Shown: positions 41,748 to 53,670 of the stretch, piece after piece
How positions within the stretch are numbered: position 1 is the stretch's first letter
Layout of the letters: each line of letters starts with the position of its first letter
Source: Nocardia ninae NBRC 108245
Lineage (GTDB): Bacteria; Actinomycetota; Actinomycetes; Mycobacteriales; Mycobacteriaceae
Assembly: GCF_007990755.1 (NCBI RefSeq)
Contig: NZ_BJXA01000038.1
Span: forward strand, 16,741 to 80,740
Direction: 5' to 3'
DNA: 64,000 nt
Position numbers and translations under genes: made by a program
The notes under the pieces: model-generated
The model's input: the letters and a program-made list of their open reading frames with translations, nothing else
Told to the model about the DNA's origin: nothing
The model's database searches: none

Positions 41748-43274
41748 CTAGCCGTCCGCCTGGTGGTCGACTGTGCCCGGCAGGCCGAGCCTGCGGTAAC
41801 GCTGCTTGCGGAGCGCGCGAAGTTCGGCGGCGGGTTTGTTGCGCAGCCGGGCGAGCTCGCCGGCGACGGCGGCGACCATGCGGCGGGCGAAGTCGACCGA
41901 TTCGTCGGCGGCGTCGGGAAATTCGGGGACGATGCGGTCGACGACACCGTCGGCCAGTAGCTCGGCGGCGCGGATGCGTTGGGACTGCGCGAGTTCAGCG
42001 GCGTGCTCGGTGTCGCGGTAGACGATGGCGCTCGCGCCTTCTGGCGGCAGCGGGGCCAGCCAGGCGTGGGTGGCGGCCAGGACGCGGTCGGCGGGCAATA
42101 GGGCCAGCGCGCCGCCGCCGGTACCCTGACCGAGCAGCACCGAGATGGTCGGCGTGTTCAATGTCACCAAATCCGCGATGCAGCGGGCGATTTCGGGGGC
42201 CAATCCGCGTTCCTCGGCCTCCTTCGACAGCGCGGCACCCACCGTGTCGATGACCAGAACCAGCGGTAGCCGCAACTCCTCAGCAAGCGCCATGCTGCGG
42301 CGTGCCTCGCGCAGCGCGGCGGGTCCCATGGGGTATCCGTCCTGCTGCCCGGATCGGTCATGGCCGAACACCACGCACGGCTGGCCGCGGAAGCGCGCCA
42401 GCGCGTGCACCACGGTTCGGTCGGACTCACCTTGCCCGGTTCCGCTGAGCGGAACCCGTTGCGTCACATGACGTAGCAAGTCACGAATGCCGGGCCGATC
42501 CGGACGTCGGGAGATCTCCACGGATTCCCACGCCGAGACCGGCTCGGCGGCCGTGCGTCGCTCATCGATCGGATCTTGTTCACCCACAGTGGAATCCGGC
42601 ACCGGAACGCCGCTGAAGACGCTGAGCGCTCGGTGTGCGATGCGGCGAAAGAGGGGGACCGTGACGGCACCGTCGATAACACCGCGGCGGTACAGGTTTT
42701 CGGCGGTCTGCACGCCCTCGGGAAAGGGCTCGCCGTACAGGGCCTGGTAGACGCGCGGGCCGAGGAAGCCGATCAATGCGCCGGGTTCGGCAAAAGTCAT
42801 GTGCCCCAACGAACCCCACGACGCGAAGACGCCGCCCATGGTCGGGTTGCGCAGGTAGACCAGATAGGGATGGCCCGCGCTCTTGTGCGCGGCGACGGCA
42901 CCGGCGATCTTCACCATCTGCACGAAGGCGACGGTGCCCTCCTGCATCCGGGTGCCGCCGGAGGTCGGCGAAGCGACCAGGGGCAGCCCGAGGTCGGTGG
43001 CGCGCTCGACCGCCGAGACGATCCGTTCCGCCGCGGCGACGCCGATCGAGCCCGCCAAAAAGCCGAACTCGCAGGCGATTACGGCCACTCTGCGGCCGCG
43101 CAGCAGTCCCTCGCCGGTGAGCACCGATTCATCGGTGCCCGCCGCGACCGCCGCCGTGCGTAACGTCTCGCGGTACCGCGGGGTCGCGGCCACCGTGATC
43201 GGTGACCGGTCCCAGCTGACATACGAGTCGGTGTCGAGCAGTTGTCCGAGCAGCTCGCGCGCCGAAATCTTCAC
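41748..43274 (-). CDS. accD3: Acyl-CoA carboxylase carboxyltransferase subunit AccD3
   Basis: 508 residues. The N-terminal carboxyltransferase half (about 30-250) has GRRVAVIACEFGFLAGSIG, SGGTRMQEG and GGVFASWGSLGHM; the C-terminal half has VVFGHDRSGQQDGYPMGP, LVIDTVGAALS and LGQGTGGGALALLPAD, i.e. the beta and alpha halves of acetyl-CoA carboxylase in one chain. Partner: a biotinylated AccA subunit encoded elsewhere. Length and neighbourhood (prrAB, echA6) fit Rv0904c/accD3, whose acyl-CoA substrate is not settled. Its orientation relative to echA6 differs from the mycobacterial one. Confidence 0.85.
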   Translation of the reverse strand: MKISARELLGQLLDTDSYVSWDRSPITVAATPRYRETLRTAAVAAGTDESVLTGEGLLRGRRVAVIACEFGFLAGSIGVAAAERIVSAVERATDLGLPLVASPTSGGTRMQEGTVAFVQMVKIAGAVAAHKSAGHPYLVYLRNPTMGGVFASWGSLGHMTFAEPGALIGFLGPRVYQALYGEPFPEGVQTAENLYRRGVIDGAVTVPLFRRIAHRALSVFSGVPVPDSTVGEQDPIDERRTAAEPVSAWESVEISRRPDRPGIRDLLRHVTQRVPLSGTGQGESDRTVVHALARFRGQPCVVFGHDRSGQQDGYPMGPAALREARRSMALAEELRLPLVLVIDTVGAALSKEAEERGLAPEIARCIADLVTLNTPTISVLLGQGTGGGALALLPADRVLAATHAWLAPLPPEGASAIVYRDTEHAAELAQSQRIRAAELLADGVVDRIVPEFPDAADESVDFARRMVAAVAGELARLRNKPAAELRALRKQRYRRLGLPGTVDHQADG

Positions 43275-43317
43275 CGAGGGAGCTTATCCACTCGGCAACC
43301 GGCGGGCGGGACGCTGA

Positions 43318-43391
43318 CCATTTCGAGCGACCTGCAAGCAGTCGCTACGGAGGCCATTCCGAGCGACCTACCAGCAGTCGCGCGGTGCGCG
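43318..43391 (+). repeat. Tandem 36-bp intergenic repeat, two degenerate units
   Basis: CCATTTCGAGCGACCTGCAA... and CCATTCCGAGCGACCTACCA... start 36 nt apart, each continuing into GCAGTCGC. A third copy of the core (GCGAGCAGTCGCTACGGAG) lies before citA at 59.0 kb. It sits between accD3 and the conservon GTPase gene and overlaps the start of the region after the GTPase stop. Looks like a dispersed Nocardia intergenic repeat. Confidence 0.6.
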
Positions 43392-43396
43392 AACGG

Positions 43397-43999
43397 TCAG
43401 TAGCCCTGCATCACCTTGCGCAGGGCGTACTCGGTGAGCGCGACCAATGCCTGCTTGGCCGGCTCGCGACGCCGAGCGTCGATGGACAGGATCGGCACGT
43501 CCGCGGGCACCGCGAGCGCCTGCCGGATGTCCTCGATCGGATACCGCGGCGCGTCGTCGAATTCGTTGAGCGCCACCAGGAATGGTAGGCCGCGCGCTTC
43601 GAAGTAGTCGACAGCCGCGAAGCTGTCCTCCAGTCTGCGGGTGTCGACGAGCACCACGGCGCCGATGGCGCCGCGGATCAGGTCGTCCCACATGAACCAG
43701 AATCGGTACTGGCCCGGCGTACCGAAGAGGTACAGCACCAGATCGTCGGCGAGGCTGATCCGGCCGAAGTCCATCGCCACCGTGGTGGTCGACTTCATCG
43801 GAATGCCGGTCAAGTTGTCGATTCCGGTACTGGCATTGGTCACCAATGCCTCGGTGCGCAGCGGAACGATCTCCGAGACAGCACCGACCATCGTGGTCTT
43901 TCCGACACCGAAGCCACCCGCGACGACGATCTTCGCCGACGTCGGCTTGCTGGTGCGGGTGTCGACCTGCGCCGTCGAATCAAATACGCCGGAGTCCAC
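43397..43999 (-). CDS. cvnD: Conservon small GTPase (CvnD, MglA/Rop-like)
   Basis: 200 residues. P-loop AGGFGVGKTT (about 28-37), switch region TVAMDFGRI, G3-like LYLFGTPGQYRFW and G4-like LVALNEFDDA. This is the GTPase of conservons, membrane-associated signalling sets resembling eukaryotic G-protein systems. It overlaps cvnC by 20 nt and is last in the cvnABCD operon. It probably cycles under control of the roadblock protein CvnB and the sensor CvnA. The N-terminal MDSGVFDSTAQ is the usual poorly conserved leader. Confidence 0.92.
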   Translation of the reverse strand: MDSGVFDSTAQVDTRTSKPTSAKIVVAGGFGVGKTTMVGAVSEIVPLRTEALVTNASTGIDNLTGIPMKSTTTVAMDFGRISLADDLVLYLFGTPGQYRFWFMWDDLIRGAIGAVVLVDTRRLEDSFAAVDYFEARGLPFLVALNEFDDAPRYPIEDIRQALAVPADVPILSIDARRREPAKQALVALTEYALRKVMQGY

Positions 44000-44354
44000 T
44001 GAGAACCCTTTCGATCAGCTCGCGACGTTCATCGTCGCTGGAATCGTCTTTCAAAGTCGCCGAAACGCGTACATGCCCGGCCTCGATCAGGTCGGCTACC
44101 AGCACGCGTGCCACCCCGATGGGGATACCAAGTCGGGCTGCTACCTCGGCAACGGACGGCGATTCTCTGCACAACTCCACGATTGACGTCTCGATGTTGG
44201 TCAGTTCGAACTGCCGCTCCAGGGCGACCGGATGCGATGCGACGAGAGCCTCCAACGCCAACTCGACCGCGGGCCTCGTTCGGCCTGCGGTCAACGAGTA
44301 TGGGCGGACGAGACTGGGCTCGGCGCTCCCCAAGCGGTGATCTTCTATGTCCAT
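43980..44354 (-). CDS. cvnC: Conservon DUF742 protein CvnC
   Basis: 124 residues of DUF742: SLVRPYSLTAGRTRPAVELALEAL, then a winged-helix-like segment SVAEVAARLGIPIGVARVLVADLIEAGHV. It was chosen to start at MDIEDHRLG, 8 nt after the stop of cvnB; the frame extends 18 codons further but into cvnB. Such proteins link the roadblock and GTPase partners, possibly with a DNA-binding-like fold; the molecular role is not known. Confidence 0.9.
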   Translation of the reverse strand: MDIEDHRLGSAEPSLVRPYSLTAGRTRPAVELALEALVASHPVALERQFELTNIETSIVELCRESPSVAEVAARLGIPIGVARVLVADLIEAGHVRVSATLKDDSSDDERRELIERVLSGLRRI

Positions 44355-44361
44355 CCCACCA

Positions 44362-44775
44362 TCAGGAACCCATCGTGACGCGTGGCGTGGCCTGAACTGT
44401 CTGGCCAACCCGCTCGACCAACAACGCCATCTCGTAACCGACCTGACCGATGTCGCACGACGTGTTGGTCAGCACGGCAAGGTACGAGCCGTCGCCGACC
44501 GCCATGAGTAGCAGGTAGCCGTGCTCCATCTCGACGACGGACTGCAGCACGGTGCCGCCCTCGAACAGGTTCGAGACACCGACCGAGAGGCTGGCCAGTC
44601 CGGCGGTGACGGCCGAGAGCTGCTCGGCACGGTCGACGGGCAGCTGAGCGCTCGCGGCCATGAGTAGGCCGTCAGCCGAGACCAGGACGGCATGGGCTAC
44701 GCCAGGAACCTCGTTGGCGAAGTTCGAAACCAGCCAATCCAGCTGACGATTCGTACCACCTAGATCGGGGTTCAT
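44362..44775 (-). CDS. cvnB: Conservon roadblock/LC7 protein CvnB
   Basis: 137 residues with the roadblock/LC7 fold: [52 protein letters not shown], and ending VTMGS. It is expected to act as the GTPase-activating partner of CvnD, as MglB does for MglA. Its ATG overlaps the cvnA stop (ATGA), so it is co-translated with the sensor kinase. Confidence 0.93.
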   Translation of the reverse strand: MNPDLGGTNRQLDWLVSNFANEVPGVAHAVLVSADGLLMAASAQLPVDRAEQLSAVTAGLASLSVGVSNLFEGGTVLQSVVEMEHGYLLLMAVGDGSYLAVLTNTSCDIGQVGYEMALLVERVGQTVQATPRVTMGS

Positions 44776-47700
44776 CGGTCTCCTTTATCTCCGGTTAAGT
44801 TCATTGCTCTCATTGCGCGGCCATCCCGGACGCCCTGCTGATGACGACTCAAGCTGGACCTGATCGTTTCTGGATCACGGCTCGGTGCCCGTTCCACCGC
44901 ACCGTTGACGGCGCCCGGGACCAGCCTTCCGCCCGGATTGCGTTGCGGCAACCCAGCCGCCGTCCTCGTCTCGGATTGTGCCTCGCTGGCCCGGCGAGCC
45001 GCCTGCCAACCCTCGTCACCCGGTGACTCGAAGGACGCGGCCACTTGGGACCTGTCCATATTCGGGTCTGAGAGCCACGCCGACATCATTTCCGCGAAAA
45101 TCGGTGTTCCGCCCATGACGGAGTCGCCGGTTTCGACCGCGGGCTGGAGCCTGGTCTGGAAGAACGACGCCGTCCTGGACGGGTTGGCCCGGTAGCTGTG
45201 CCTACCCGGGTCGGCGCCGGCGGCTTCGGTGTCCTTCGGCTGCTCGTCGCTGCCGGGCAGCGTACCGCGTCCCCGCTGCGAAAGACCAAGTCCCGGCGTG
45301 GAATCCCGCTGGGGCAGACCGTCACCCGGTTCCCGCTGCGGCAGATTCGGCGGCACCTGGCTGCCCGGCTGCCGCTGTGGCAGCCCGGTCGGCGTCGCGT
45401 CGCGCTGCGGCAGACTCGGCGCCGCCGCGTGGCGCTGGGGCAGACCACCGGCGTTGGGATCACGCTGGGGCAGACTCGAATCCCGCTGCGGCAAACTACT
45501 GGCACCCGGATCACGCTGCGGCAGACCACCGGAAGCGGTGTCCCGCTGCGGGAGCCCACCGGCGCTCGGATCACGTTGCGGCAGCATCGAATCTCGCTGC
45601 GGCAAGCCACCCGCACTCGGATCGCGTTGCGGCAGACCACCTGCGGTCGGGTCGCGTTGCGGCAACCCACCGGACGCGGACTCCCGCTGCGGTAGACCGT
45701 TCTCGCCACGCTGACGCTGCGGCAGACCACCGGCGCTGGGATCACGCTGCGGCAAGCCACCCGCGGTCGGATCCCGCTGCGGCAGACCGCTCGCGTTCGG
45801 CTCCCGTTGCGGCAGACCACCCGCATTGGGGTCGCGTTGCGGCAAGCCACCCGCGGTCGGGTCGCGTTGCGGCAACCCACCGGACGCGGACTCCCGCTGC
45901 GGCAGACCGTTCTCGCCACGCTGACGCTGCGGCAGACCACCGGCACCCGGATCACGTTGCGGCAGACCACCCGCGCTGGGATCCCGCTGCGGCAAGCCAC
46001 CGGCACTCGGATCGCGTTGCGGCAGACCACCGGCGTTGGGATCCCGCTGCGGCATCCCGTTCTCGCCACGCTGACGCTGCGGCAGGCCGCTGGGCGGCTG
46101 GGCGAGGCCGCTGATGCTCGGCTGCGGCACGCCGTTGTTGCCCGGCTGCCGCTTCGGCAGTTCACCCGAGTTCGCGTCGCGCGGCGGCAGACCCGTGACG
46201 GTCGGCTCGGCCGGGGCACCCGGCTGCCGCGGCGGCGGACCGCCGGGAGCGAGGTTGCGCTTGGGTAGGTTCGCCGCCGCGAGCTTGCCGCGCTGCGGTC
46301 CGCTCGACTGCTGGCCCGGTGCGGGTCGCAGAGTCGGGCTCGCCTGCTGTGCGTTCGATTGCAGGCCGGACGCCATGGTGTTGCCCGGCTGCCGCTGCGG
46401 CAAGCCGCCGCCGGCCGGAACCGGCCCGCTCGGATTCGCATTGGGGTTGGTGATCGGAATCGGCCCGCTGACACCCGGATCGACGGTGACCATGACGTTG
46501 CCGCCGGGGGTCCGGGTGATCGCCCGCATCTGCATCGAGGACGGGGCGGACGGCCGCTGCCGCTCGGGTGCCTGCGGGGACGGGGTGACCGGCTGGGCCG
46601 TGATCGGCTTGCCCGCCACGATCAGATTGCCGGGCACGTGCACGGTCACCGTGACGCCGGGATCACGCGCGGTGTCGAAGGTGGGGCGCAGCCGCACGGT
46701 GAGACCGTGCCGCTCGGCCAGCCTGCCGACCACGAACAGACCCATGTGCCGGGCGGTGTCGGGGCCGGGCTCGGCGGTCTGTTCCAGCCGCCGGTTGATG
46801 TCGGCCATCTCACTGGGCGGCATACCGATGCCTCGGTCGGCCACCTCGATGAGCATGCCCTGGTCGTGCGCCTGCGCGAAGGTGAACTTCACGTCGGTCT
46901 CCGGCGGAGAGGCGCGCAGCGCGTTGTCCAGCAGCTCGGCGAACAGGTGCGCCATGTCGGAGGCGGCGGGCTCGACCAGCGAACCACGCGGTGTGGCACC
47001 CAGTTTCACCCGCTCGTAGTCCTCGACCTCGGAGATCGCGGCGCGCAGCACGTCGGCGATCTCGACCGGGGCAGACTTTGCGCGGCGCTGCCTGGTGCCG
47101 GCGAGGATGAGCAGGTTGTCGCCGTTACGGCGCATGCGAGCGGCGAGATGGTCCAGCCGGAACAGGTTTTCCAGCAGACGCGGGTCCTTCTCGTCGTACT
47201 CCATCGCCTCGATCAGGCTGAGCTGATGGTCGACCAGGGACTTGGACCGCCGGGCCAGCGTCTCGAACATGTCGTTGACCTGAGAACGCATCTGCGCCTG
47301 GTCGCTCGCCAGGCGAAGGGCCTGGCCGTGGATGTCGTCTACGGCACGGGCCAGCTGGCCGATCTCCTCGGTGCTGCGCACCGGCATCGGTTCCAGCGGC
47401 ACCTCTTCCGGCGAGGCGCCGTTGCGGAGCTGGGCCACCTCGTGCGGCAGGTCACTCTCGGCGACGCGCAGGGCGGCGAGGCGCAGCCGGTGCAGCGGCA
47501 CGATCATCGAGCGCGCGACGAACACGGCGAGCAGCAGCGCGGCGAGGATGGTCGCGACGACGACGCCGGTGTAGGTCCACGCGTCGCGCTGAGCGGTGGA
47601 CACCAGCGCGTTCATCGCGCTGTCGATGTCCTTGGTCGCCCTGGTCACCACGAGTTCGTAGACCGCGAGACTGTCGGTCAGCGACTTCTTCAGCTCGCCC

Positions 47701-48488
47701 ACCGGAATCCGACCGGCCTGTGCCTCCGGGCTGTTCAGCAGCGTCACACGAGTATCGATGCCCGCACGGAGATCGGCGATCGAGGTGTCACCGTCGGAGA
47801 ACCGGTGCGACAACACGCCGAGCAGCGAGCGCTCGGTGTTGGCCGCGGTCAGGAAGCCTGGTGTGCCTGCCTTCGGGTCCTTCAATACGCCTGGGAACGC
47901 CGCGACCTCACCGACCAGCGTGGCTCGGGTGTTGAGCGAATCGACCAGGCGCAGCTTGGCCGTATCCACCGCGGTGTCGCTGACCTGGCCGACCGTCGTC
48001 TCGACGATCCGCACACTGTCGTTGCGCACCCGGTCGATCAGACCGATGGCGTCCTCACTCGACCCGGTGTTCACCGCTTTGCCTTGCTGGCGAACGGCTT
48101 TTGCCTGGTTGAGCATGCTGTCCAGCGCCGCACGGGCACCGGCGACACCACTGAGCTTGTCGGCTGCCTTCTCCGCGTTGGCGATCGCCTTGTCGAGATC
48201 GGCGAGGTTCTGATCCGTCACCACGGACACGTTCGGCGCGACGGCGATCATCTGCGAACCGACGGTCGTTGCCGTCTGCGCGCTCAGCGCCGTGACCGCG
48301 GGGATGGCCCCCACGTTCTCGGCGACGTCGGCGAGCCGACCCGAGTTGGTGAACTCCGACGAAATCCTGGACACGCCAAGGCCTACCGCGACCGCCAGCG
48401 GGACGGCCAGCACCGCCGTCACCTTCCAGCGCAGGTCCCAGTTGCCGAGCGCCCAGCGCCTTCTGCCGGACCTAGCGGCCTCACGCAT
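44772..48488 (-). CDS. cvnA: Conservon sensor histidine kinase-like protein CvnA with LPQR-repeat tail
   Basis: About 1238 residues. TM1 (about 21-40), a helical extracellular NIT-like sensor region, TM2 (about 306-327), HAMP, a degenerate dimerisation helix ([19 protein letters not shown]), and an ATPase with [14 protein letters not shown] and [11 protein letters not shown] (about 510-620). It then has a Pro/Gly/Gln-rich linker with about 27 L/M-P-Q-R motifs at ~10-residue spacing, and a conserved-looking end with [15 protein letters not shown]. The start is the ATG of [11 protein letters not shown] just after a short leader ORF; a GTG at 48521 in the same frame is possible. It heads the cvnABCD operon and is divergent from prpE. 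Confidence 0.88.
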   Translation of the reverse strand: MREAARSGRRRWALGNWDLRWKVTAVLAVPLAVAVGLGVSRISSEFTNSGRLADVAENVGAIPAVTALSAQTATTVGSQMIAVAPNVSVVTDQNLADLDKAIANAEKAADKLSGVAGARAALDSMLNQAKAVRQQGKAVNTGSSEDAIGLIDRVRNDSVRIVETTVGQVSDTAVDTAKLRLVDSLNTRATLVGEVAAFPGVLKDPKAGTPGFLTAANTERSLLGVLSHRFSDGDTSIADLRAGIDTRVTLLNSPEAQAGRIPVGELKKSLTDSLAVYELVVTRATKDIDSAMNALVSTAQRDAWTYTGVVVATILAALLLAVFVARSMIVPLHRLRLAALRVAESDLPHEVAQLRNGASPEEVPLEPMPVRSTEEIGQLARAVDDIHGQALRLASDQAQMRSQVNDMFETLARRSKSLVDHQLSLIEAMEYDEKDPRLLENLFRLDHLAARMRRNGDNLLILAGTRQRRAKSAPVEIADVLRAAISEVEDYERVKLGATPRGSLVEPAASDMAHLFAELLDNALRASPPETDVKFTFAQAHDQGMLIEVADRGIGMPPSEMADINRRLEQTAEPGPDTARHMGLFVVGRLAERHGLTVRLRPTFDTARDPGVTVTVHVPGNLIVAGKPITAQPVTPSPQAPERQRPSAPSSMQMRAITRTPGGNVMVTVDPGVSGPIPITNPNANPSGPVPAGGGLPQRQPGNTMASGLQSNAQQASPTLRPAPGQQSSGPQRGKLAAANLPKRNLAPGGPPPRQPGAPAEPTVTGLPPRDANSGELPKRQPGNNGVPQPSISGLAQPPSGLPQRQRGENGMPQRDPNAGGLPQRDPSAGGLPQRDPSAGGLPQRDPGAGGLPQRQRGENGLPQRESASGGLPQRDPTAGGLPQRDPNAGGLPQREPNASGLPQRDPTAGGLPQRDPSAGGLPQRQRGENGLPQRESASGGLPQRDPTAGGLPQRDPSAGGLPQRDSMLPQRDPSAGGLPQRDTASGGLPQRDPGASSLPQRDSSLPQRDPNAGGLPQRHAAAPSLPQRDATPTGLPQRQPGSQVPPNLPQREPGDGLPQRDSTPGLGLSQRGRGTLPGSDEQPKDTEAAGADPGRHSYRANPSRTASFFQTRLQPAVETGDSVMGGTPIFAEMMSAWLSDPNMDRSQVAASFESPGDEGWQAARRASEAQSETRTAAGLPQRNPGGRLVPGAVNGAVERAPSRDPETIRSSLSRHQQGVRDGRAMRAMNLTGDKGDR
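45300..46095 (-). repeat. LPQR coding repeat tract within cvnA
   Basis: About 27 in-frame units of roughly 30 nt encode [14 protein letters not shown] decapeptides. A longer unit, [20 protein letters not shown] and following residues, occurs twice, showing expansion by multi-unit duplication. Units vary synonymously and in the D/E/Q and P/S/T positions, so selection keeps the Leu-Pro-Gln-Arg core. Confidence 0.85.
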
Positions 48489-48495
48489 CTCCCAC

Positions 48496-48528
48496 TCACT
48501 TTCCAAACTGGCCCCAACCACGCGCCAT
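48496..48528 (-). CDS. Short leader ORF upstream of cvnA
   Basis: ATG GCG CGT GGT TGG GGC CAG... encodes MARGWGQFGK and stops 7 nt before the cvnA ATG. It has the best ribosome-binding site in the region, GGAGG at 7-nt spacing, whereas the cvnA ATG itself has only GGAAAG. Coupling by reinitiation is possible; alternatively the same GGAGG serves the GTG at 48521 at poor spacing. Confidence 0.35.
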   Translation of the reverse strand: MARGWGQFGK

Positions 48529-48566
48529 CAGCGAACCTCCACACGCATACTGGCTCGACAGGCGGA

Positions 48567-48601
48567 GCTGGCCGAGAACTGCGGCTGGCCGAGAAATTGC
48601 G
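48567..48601 (+). repeat. 17/18-bp tandem duplication in the cvnA-prpE control region
   Basis: GCTGGCCGAGAACTGCG is followed directly by GCTGGCCGAGAAATTGCG. It lies upstream of both divergent genes, nearer cvnA. It may be a paired regulator site or simple slippage. The rest of the 276-nt gap is A/T-richer and presumably contains both promoters. Confidence 0.4.
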
Positions 48602-48804
48602 TCTACGACGGCCCAAATAAGTGACATCAGATTCTAACGGATCAATAACTTCTTGGGTGACTCCGAGTAAGCATGCGATCCTTGACCTGCCCGTTCCAGG
48701 CAAAACCAATGGTCACAACACCCACCCGGGCGTCGCGTGAAGTCTGCCACAATCAACCAGATCTATCGAGGCGGGCATCGAGGCGAGGCTAGGGAGTCAC
48801 GGGT

Positions 48805-50856
<2,052 letters not shown>

Positions 50857-50991
50857 GGCCAGCTCAGCCGGTACCCGGGTGCCGATGAGATCAGTTGTCC
50901 TGCTGGATATTCCGTTGTGGACCCGGACTCGGCAGCGTCGACTGCTCAGAGATTCCTTAGGAAGCGTTCACACGCGTGCCAGTGCGGCGGC

Positions 50992-51010
50992 CTAGCGTCG
51001 AGGGCGCTAG
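50992..51010. promoter_or_regulatory. Inverted repeat upstream of the haemophore-like gene
   Basis: CTAGCG-TCGAGGG-CGCTAG, perfect 6-bp arms, ends 25 nt before the ATG. It could be an operator or a leader hairpin; no known iron-regulator consensus is matched. Confidence 0.25.
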
Positions 51011-51035
51011 TACCCCTCGATATTTGGAGTTACCC

Positions 51036-51422
51036 ATGAAGCGTTCCGTTGGCCGTCCCGCTGTCGCCGCATTCGCCGCAGGCGGGCTGGCCACTGTCGC
51101 CATGTTCCTCAGCCCCGCCATCGCCTCCGCCGACCCGATGGAGCTCGCCGGTCCGCTGCTCACTTCCGACTGTTCGTTCGCCCAGGTCGACGCCGCCCTG
51201 CACGACAAGGCCCCGCAGCTCGCCGCCATGCTCGACGCGAACCCGAAGCAGAAGGCCGAGCTGCAGCGCAAGTTCGATCAGCCGGTCGAGCAGCGCCGCG
51301 CCGAACTCCAGCGGGCCATCGACCAGAACCCGGGCGCGGTCCAGGAAGCCCAGAACGACCCGCGCTACGCCCAGCTGCGCGACACCATCCGCACGGTCGC
51401 CGATTCTTGCCACAACTACTAA
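51036..51422 (+). CDS. Secreted haemophore-related (Rv0203-like) protein
   Basis: 128 residues. Signal peptide MKRSVGRPAVAAFAAGG... with cleavage after ASA near residue 32. The mature part is all-helical with two Cys placed to form the single disulfide of the mycobacterial haem-binding fold: TSDCSFAQVDAAL and TVADSCHNY at the end. Such proteins are annotated hemophore-related; haem binding is not proven for most, and the Tyr/His haem ligand cannot be assigned here. TTTGGAG lies before the ATG. It is immediately upstream of prrA on the same strand. Confidence 0.75.
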   Translation: MKRSVGRPAVAAFAAGGLATVAMFLSPAIASADPMELAGPLLTSDCSFAQVDAALHDKAPQLAAMLDANPKQKAELQRKFDQPVEQRRAELQRAIDQNPGAVQEAQNDPRYAQLRDTIRTVADSCHNY

Positions 51423-51471
51423 TCGGCGTGCACGGCCTACCTGACCGGCTGGGCCGATCGGTGACGGCACA

Positions 51472-52185
51472 ATGACAGATGTGACGCCTACTTCAACCCC
51501 GACCGTCCTCGTCGTCGATGACGACGAGGACGTGCTCGCCTCGGTCGAGCGGGGGCTGCGGCTGTCCGGGTTCCATGTGCTGGTCGCCAGGGACGGGGCG
51601 CAGGCGCTGCGCAGCGTGAACGAGCACGCGCCGGACGCGATCGTGCTCGATATGAACATGCCGGTGCTCGACGGCGCGGGGGTGGTCACCGCGTTGCGCG
51701 CGATGGGCAACGAGGTGCCGATCTGCGTGCTCAGTGCGCGCGCATCGGTGGACGATCGCATCTCCGGGCTGGAGTCCGGCGCCGACGATTACCTGGTCAA
51801 GCCGTTCGTGCTCGCCGAGTTGGTCGCCCGGATCCGGGCGTTGCTGCGCAGGCGGACCGACACCCAGTCACCGGCGACGCCGGGCGCGATCACCGTCGGC
51901 CCGCTCGAAGTCGATGTCGCCGGGTATCGCGCGCTGCTGCACGGCGATGAAATCGAGCTCACCAAGCGGGAATTCGAGCTGCTCTCCACGCTGGCGCGCA
52001 ATGTCGGCGTGGTGCTGAGCCGGGAACGGCTGCTGGAACTGGTGTGGGGCTACGACTTCGCGGCCGACACCAATGTGGTGGACGTTTTCGTCGGCTACCT
52101 GCGGCGCAAGCTGGAGGTGGATGGCGCACCGCGGCTGCTGCACACGATCCGCGGCGTCGGGTTCGTGCTGCGGGCACCCAAATGA
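51472..52185 (+). CDS. prrA: OmpR-family response regulator PrrA
   Basis: 237 residues. Receiver domain: acidic pocket VVDDDEDVL, phosphorylated Asp in [12 protein letters not shown] (about residue 61), Thr/Ser position LSARA and Lys in [23 protein letters not shown]-binding winged helix with [32 protein letters not shown] and [11 protein letters not shown]. The sequence and the pairing with the kinase match mycobacterial PrrA. Its TGA overlaps the kinase ATG. The mycobacterial PrrAB is needed for adaptation in the host and for lipid/respiratory gene control; here this is by homology. Confidence 0.88.
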   Translation: MTDVTPTSTPTVLVVDDDEDVLASVERGLRLSGFHVLVARDGAQALRSVNEHAPDAIVLDMNMPVLDGAGVVTALRAMGNEVPICVLSARASVDDRISGLESGADDYLVKPFVLAELVARIRALLRRRTDTQSPATPGAITVGPLEVDVAGYRALLHGDEIELTKREFELLSTLARNVGVVLSRERLLELVWGYDFAADTNVVDVFVGYLRRKLEVDGAPRLLHTIRGVGFVLRAPK

Positions 52186-53552
52186 CGCAGGTCACCGCGC
52201 CGAAATCCCGTCGGCGCCGGGCCTTTTCGCTACGCACCAGGGTCGCGGGCGCGGCAGCGGCCGGTGCCATCGTGATCGTCTCGGTGATCAGCGTGATCAG
52301 TATTCACGCGATCGAACGCAACAATGTGCAGCAATCCGATCAGCAGCTCGCGATCGCCGCGCGCATCGTGCTGATCGAACCGGTCATCGCGGTCCGGTTC
52401 GTCAGCTTGACGGGTCTGAACAACGACATGGCCGTCACGGTCCGCGACCACGGCACGGTCACCGCGAGCACACCGACCCAATTGCCCGATCTGGCACCGG
52501 GTTCGCGCACCGTCCCGGTCGGTGGCACGCCCTATCGCATCCTGTCGACGACCGAGAACCAGCCTGCGGGACGGGTGGTTTCGATCGGCATCCCCGCCGC
52601 CTCGGCGGCCGCGGCCACCGCCGACCAGCAGCGCTGGGTACTCGGCGGCGCGCTGTTCGCCATCGCCGCCGCGGCGGCGCTCGGCTGGCTGCTGGCCGGA
52701 CGCGCGGTGCGCCCGATCGTGCGGCTCACCCGCCAGGTCGGCGCCCGCAGCGGCCTGCCGGATCCGCATAATCCGCAGACACCGGTGGACGGGTCGGGCG
52801 TGCGGGAGGCGGAAAAGCTGGCGGACGCGGTGAATACGATGCTGCAACGGGTGGATCAGGCACAGTCCGCTACCGCGGCGGCATTGGAGACCGCGCGCGA
52901 TTTCGCCGCCGTCTCCGCGCACGAGTTGCGCACGCCGCTCACCGCCATGCGCACCGACCTCGAGGTGTTGCGCACCCTGGACCTGGACGAGGCACAGCGC
53001 ACCGAGATCCTCGCCGACCTGCAACGCAGTCAGGGCCGGGTGGAGACCACGCTGGCCGCGCTGGAGCGTCTCGCCACCGGCGACCTCACCAACGAACGCG
53101 ACCACGTCGCCACCGATGTCGGCGACCTGTGCGACCAGGCCGCGCACGACGCCATGCGGCACTTTCCCGGCTTGAAGGTCCGCATCGACAGCGACACCGA
53201 GCTCGTCACCCGTGGGCTGCCCGCGGGTTTACGGCTCGCGGTGGACAACGCGCTGGCCAACTCGGTCAAACACGGGCGGGCCACCGAGGCGCTGGTGTCC
53301 GCGCACCGAGCGCCGAACGGGCACATCGTGATCAGCATCGACGACAACGGTCGCGGCATCCCGGTGCACGAGCGGCAGGCCGTGTTCGATCGGTTCTTCC
53401 GCGGTAGTCAGGCGAGCAAGGGCGGCTCCGGGCTCGGCCTGGCCTTGGTCGCCCAGCAAGCCCAATTGCACGGTGGCCGCGCCTATTTCGACGACGGAAC
53501 GCTCGGCGGCATCCGCCTCGTCCTCGACCTGCCCGACCCAACCATCGTCTAA
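52182..53552 (+). CDS. prrB: Sensor histidine kinase PrrB
   Basis: 456 residues, inner membrane. TM1 about residues 24-45 ([20 protein letters not shown]), a short periplasmic loop, TM2 about 150-175, HAMP ([20 protein letters not shown]), H-box [13 protein letters not shown]-box [13 protein letters not shown]1 DDNGRGIP and G2 [13 protein letters not shown]. It phosphorylates PrrA. The ATG overlaps the prrA stop by 4 nt; the long frame upstream is inside prrA. A stem-loop follows the gene. Confidence 0.9.
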   Translation: MTQVTAPKSRRRRAFSLRTRVAGAAAAGAIVIVSVISVISIHAIERNNVQQSDQQLAIAARIVLIEPVIAVRFVSLTGLNNDMAVTVRDHGTVTASTPTQLPDLAPGSRTVPVGGTPYRILSTTENQPAGRVVSIGIPAASAAAATADQQRWVLGGALFAIAAAAALGWLLAGRAVRPIVRLTRQVGARSGLPDPHNPQTPVDGSGVREAEKLADAVNTMLQRVDQAQSATAAALETARDFAAVSAHELRTPLTAMRTDLEVLRTLDLDEAQRTEILADLQRSQGRVETTLAALERLATGDLTNERDHVATDVGDLCDQAAHDAMRHFPGLKVRIDSDTELVTRGLPAGLRLAVDNALANSVKHGRATEALVSAHRAPNGHIVISIDDNGRGIPVHERQAVFDRFFRGSQASKGGSGLGLALVAQQAQLHGGRAYFDDGTLGGIRLVLDLPDPTIV

Positions 53553-53572
53553 CCGCCACGCAGAACTCTCGA

Positions 53573-53603
53573 CCCGCGCGAATCGCTGGCGGATTCGTGC
53601 GGG
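53573..53603 (+). terminator. Hairpin after prrB
   Basis: CCCGCGCGAATC and GATTCGTGCGGG pair 11 of 12 positions around the loop GCTGGCG, 20 nt after the prrB stop. No T-tract follows, as is common in this G+C-rich group. Confidence 0.5.
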
Positions 53604-53670
53604 GCGCTCCTTAGCGAACTCTCATAGAAACGCCAGCGGTTGAGTTAAGGGACCGCTCTATCGTCTGGCT

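Noticed and set aside
45086-46474. Long Arg/Cys-rich open frames on both strands across the cvnA repeat tract
   Set aside because: They arise because a ~30-nt repeat in one frame leaves the other frames open; the LPQR frame fits the flanking kinase and tail domains.
50971-50985. TTCCTTAGGAA upstream of the haemophore-like gene as an iron-regulator box
   Set aside because: It lacks the 19-nt IdeR/DtxR pattern; only a short 5-bp inverted repeat remains.
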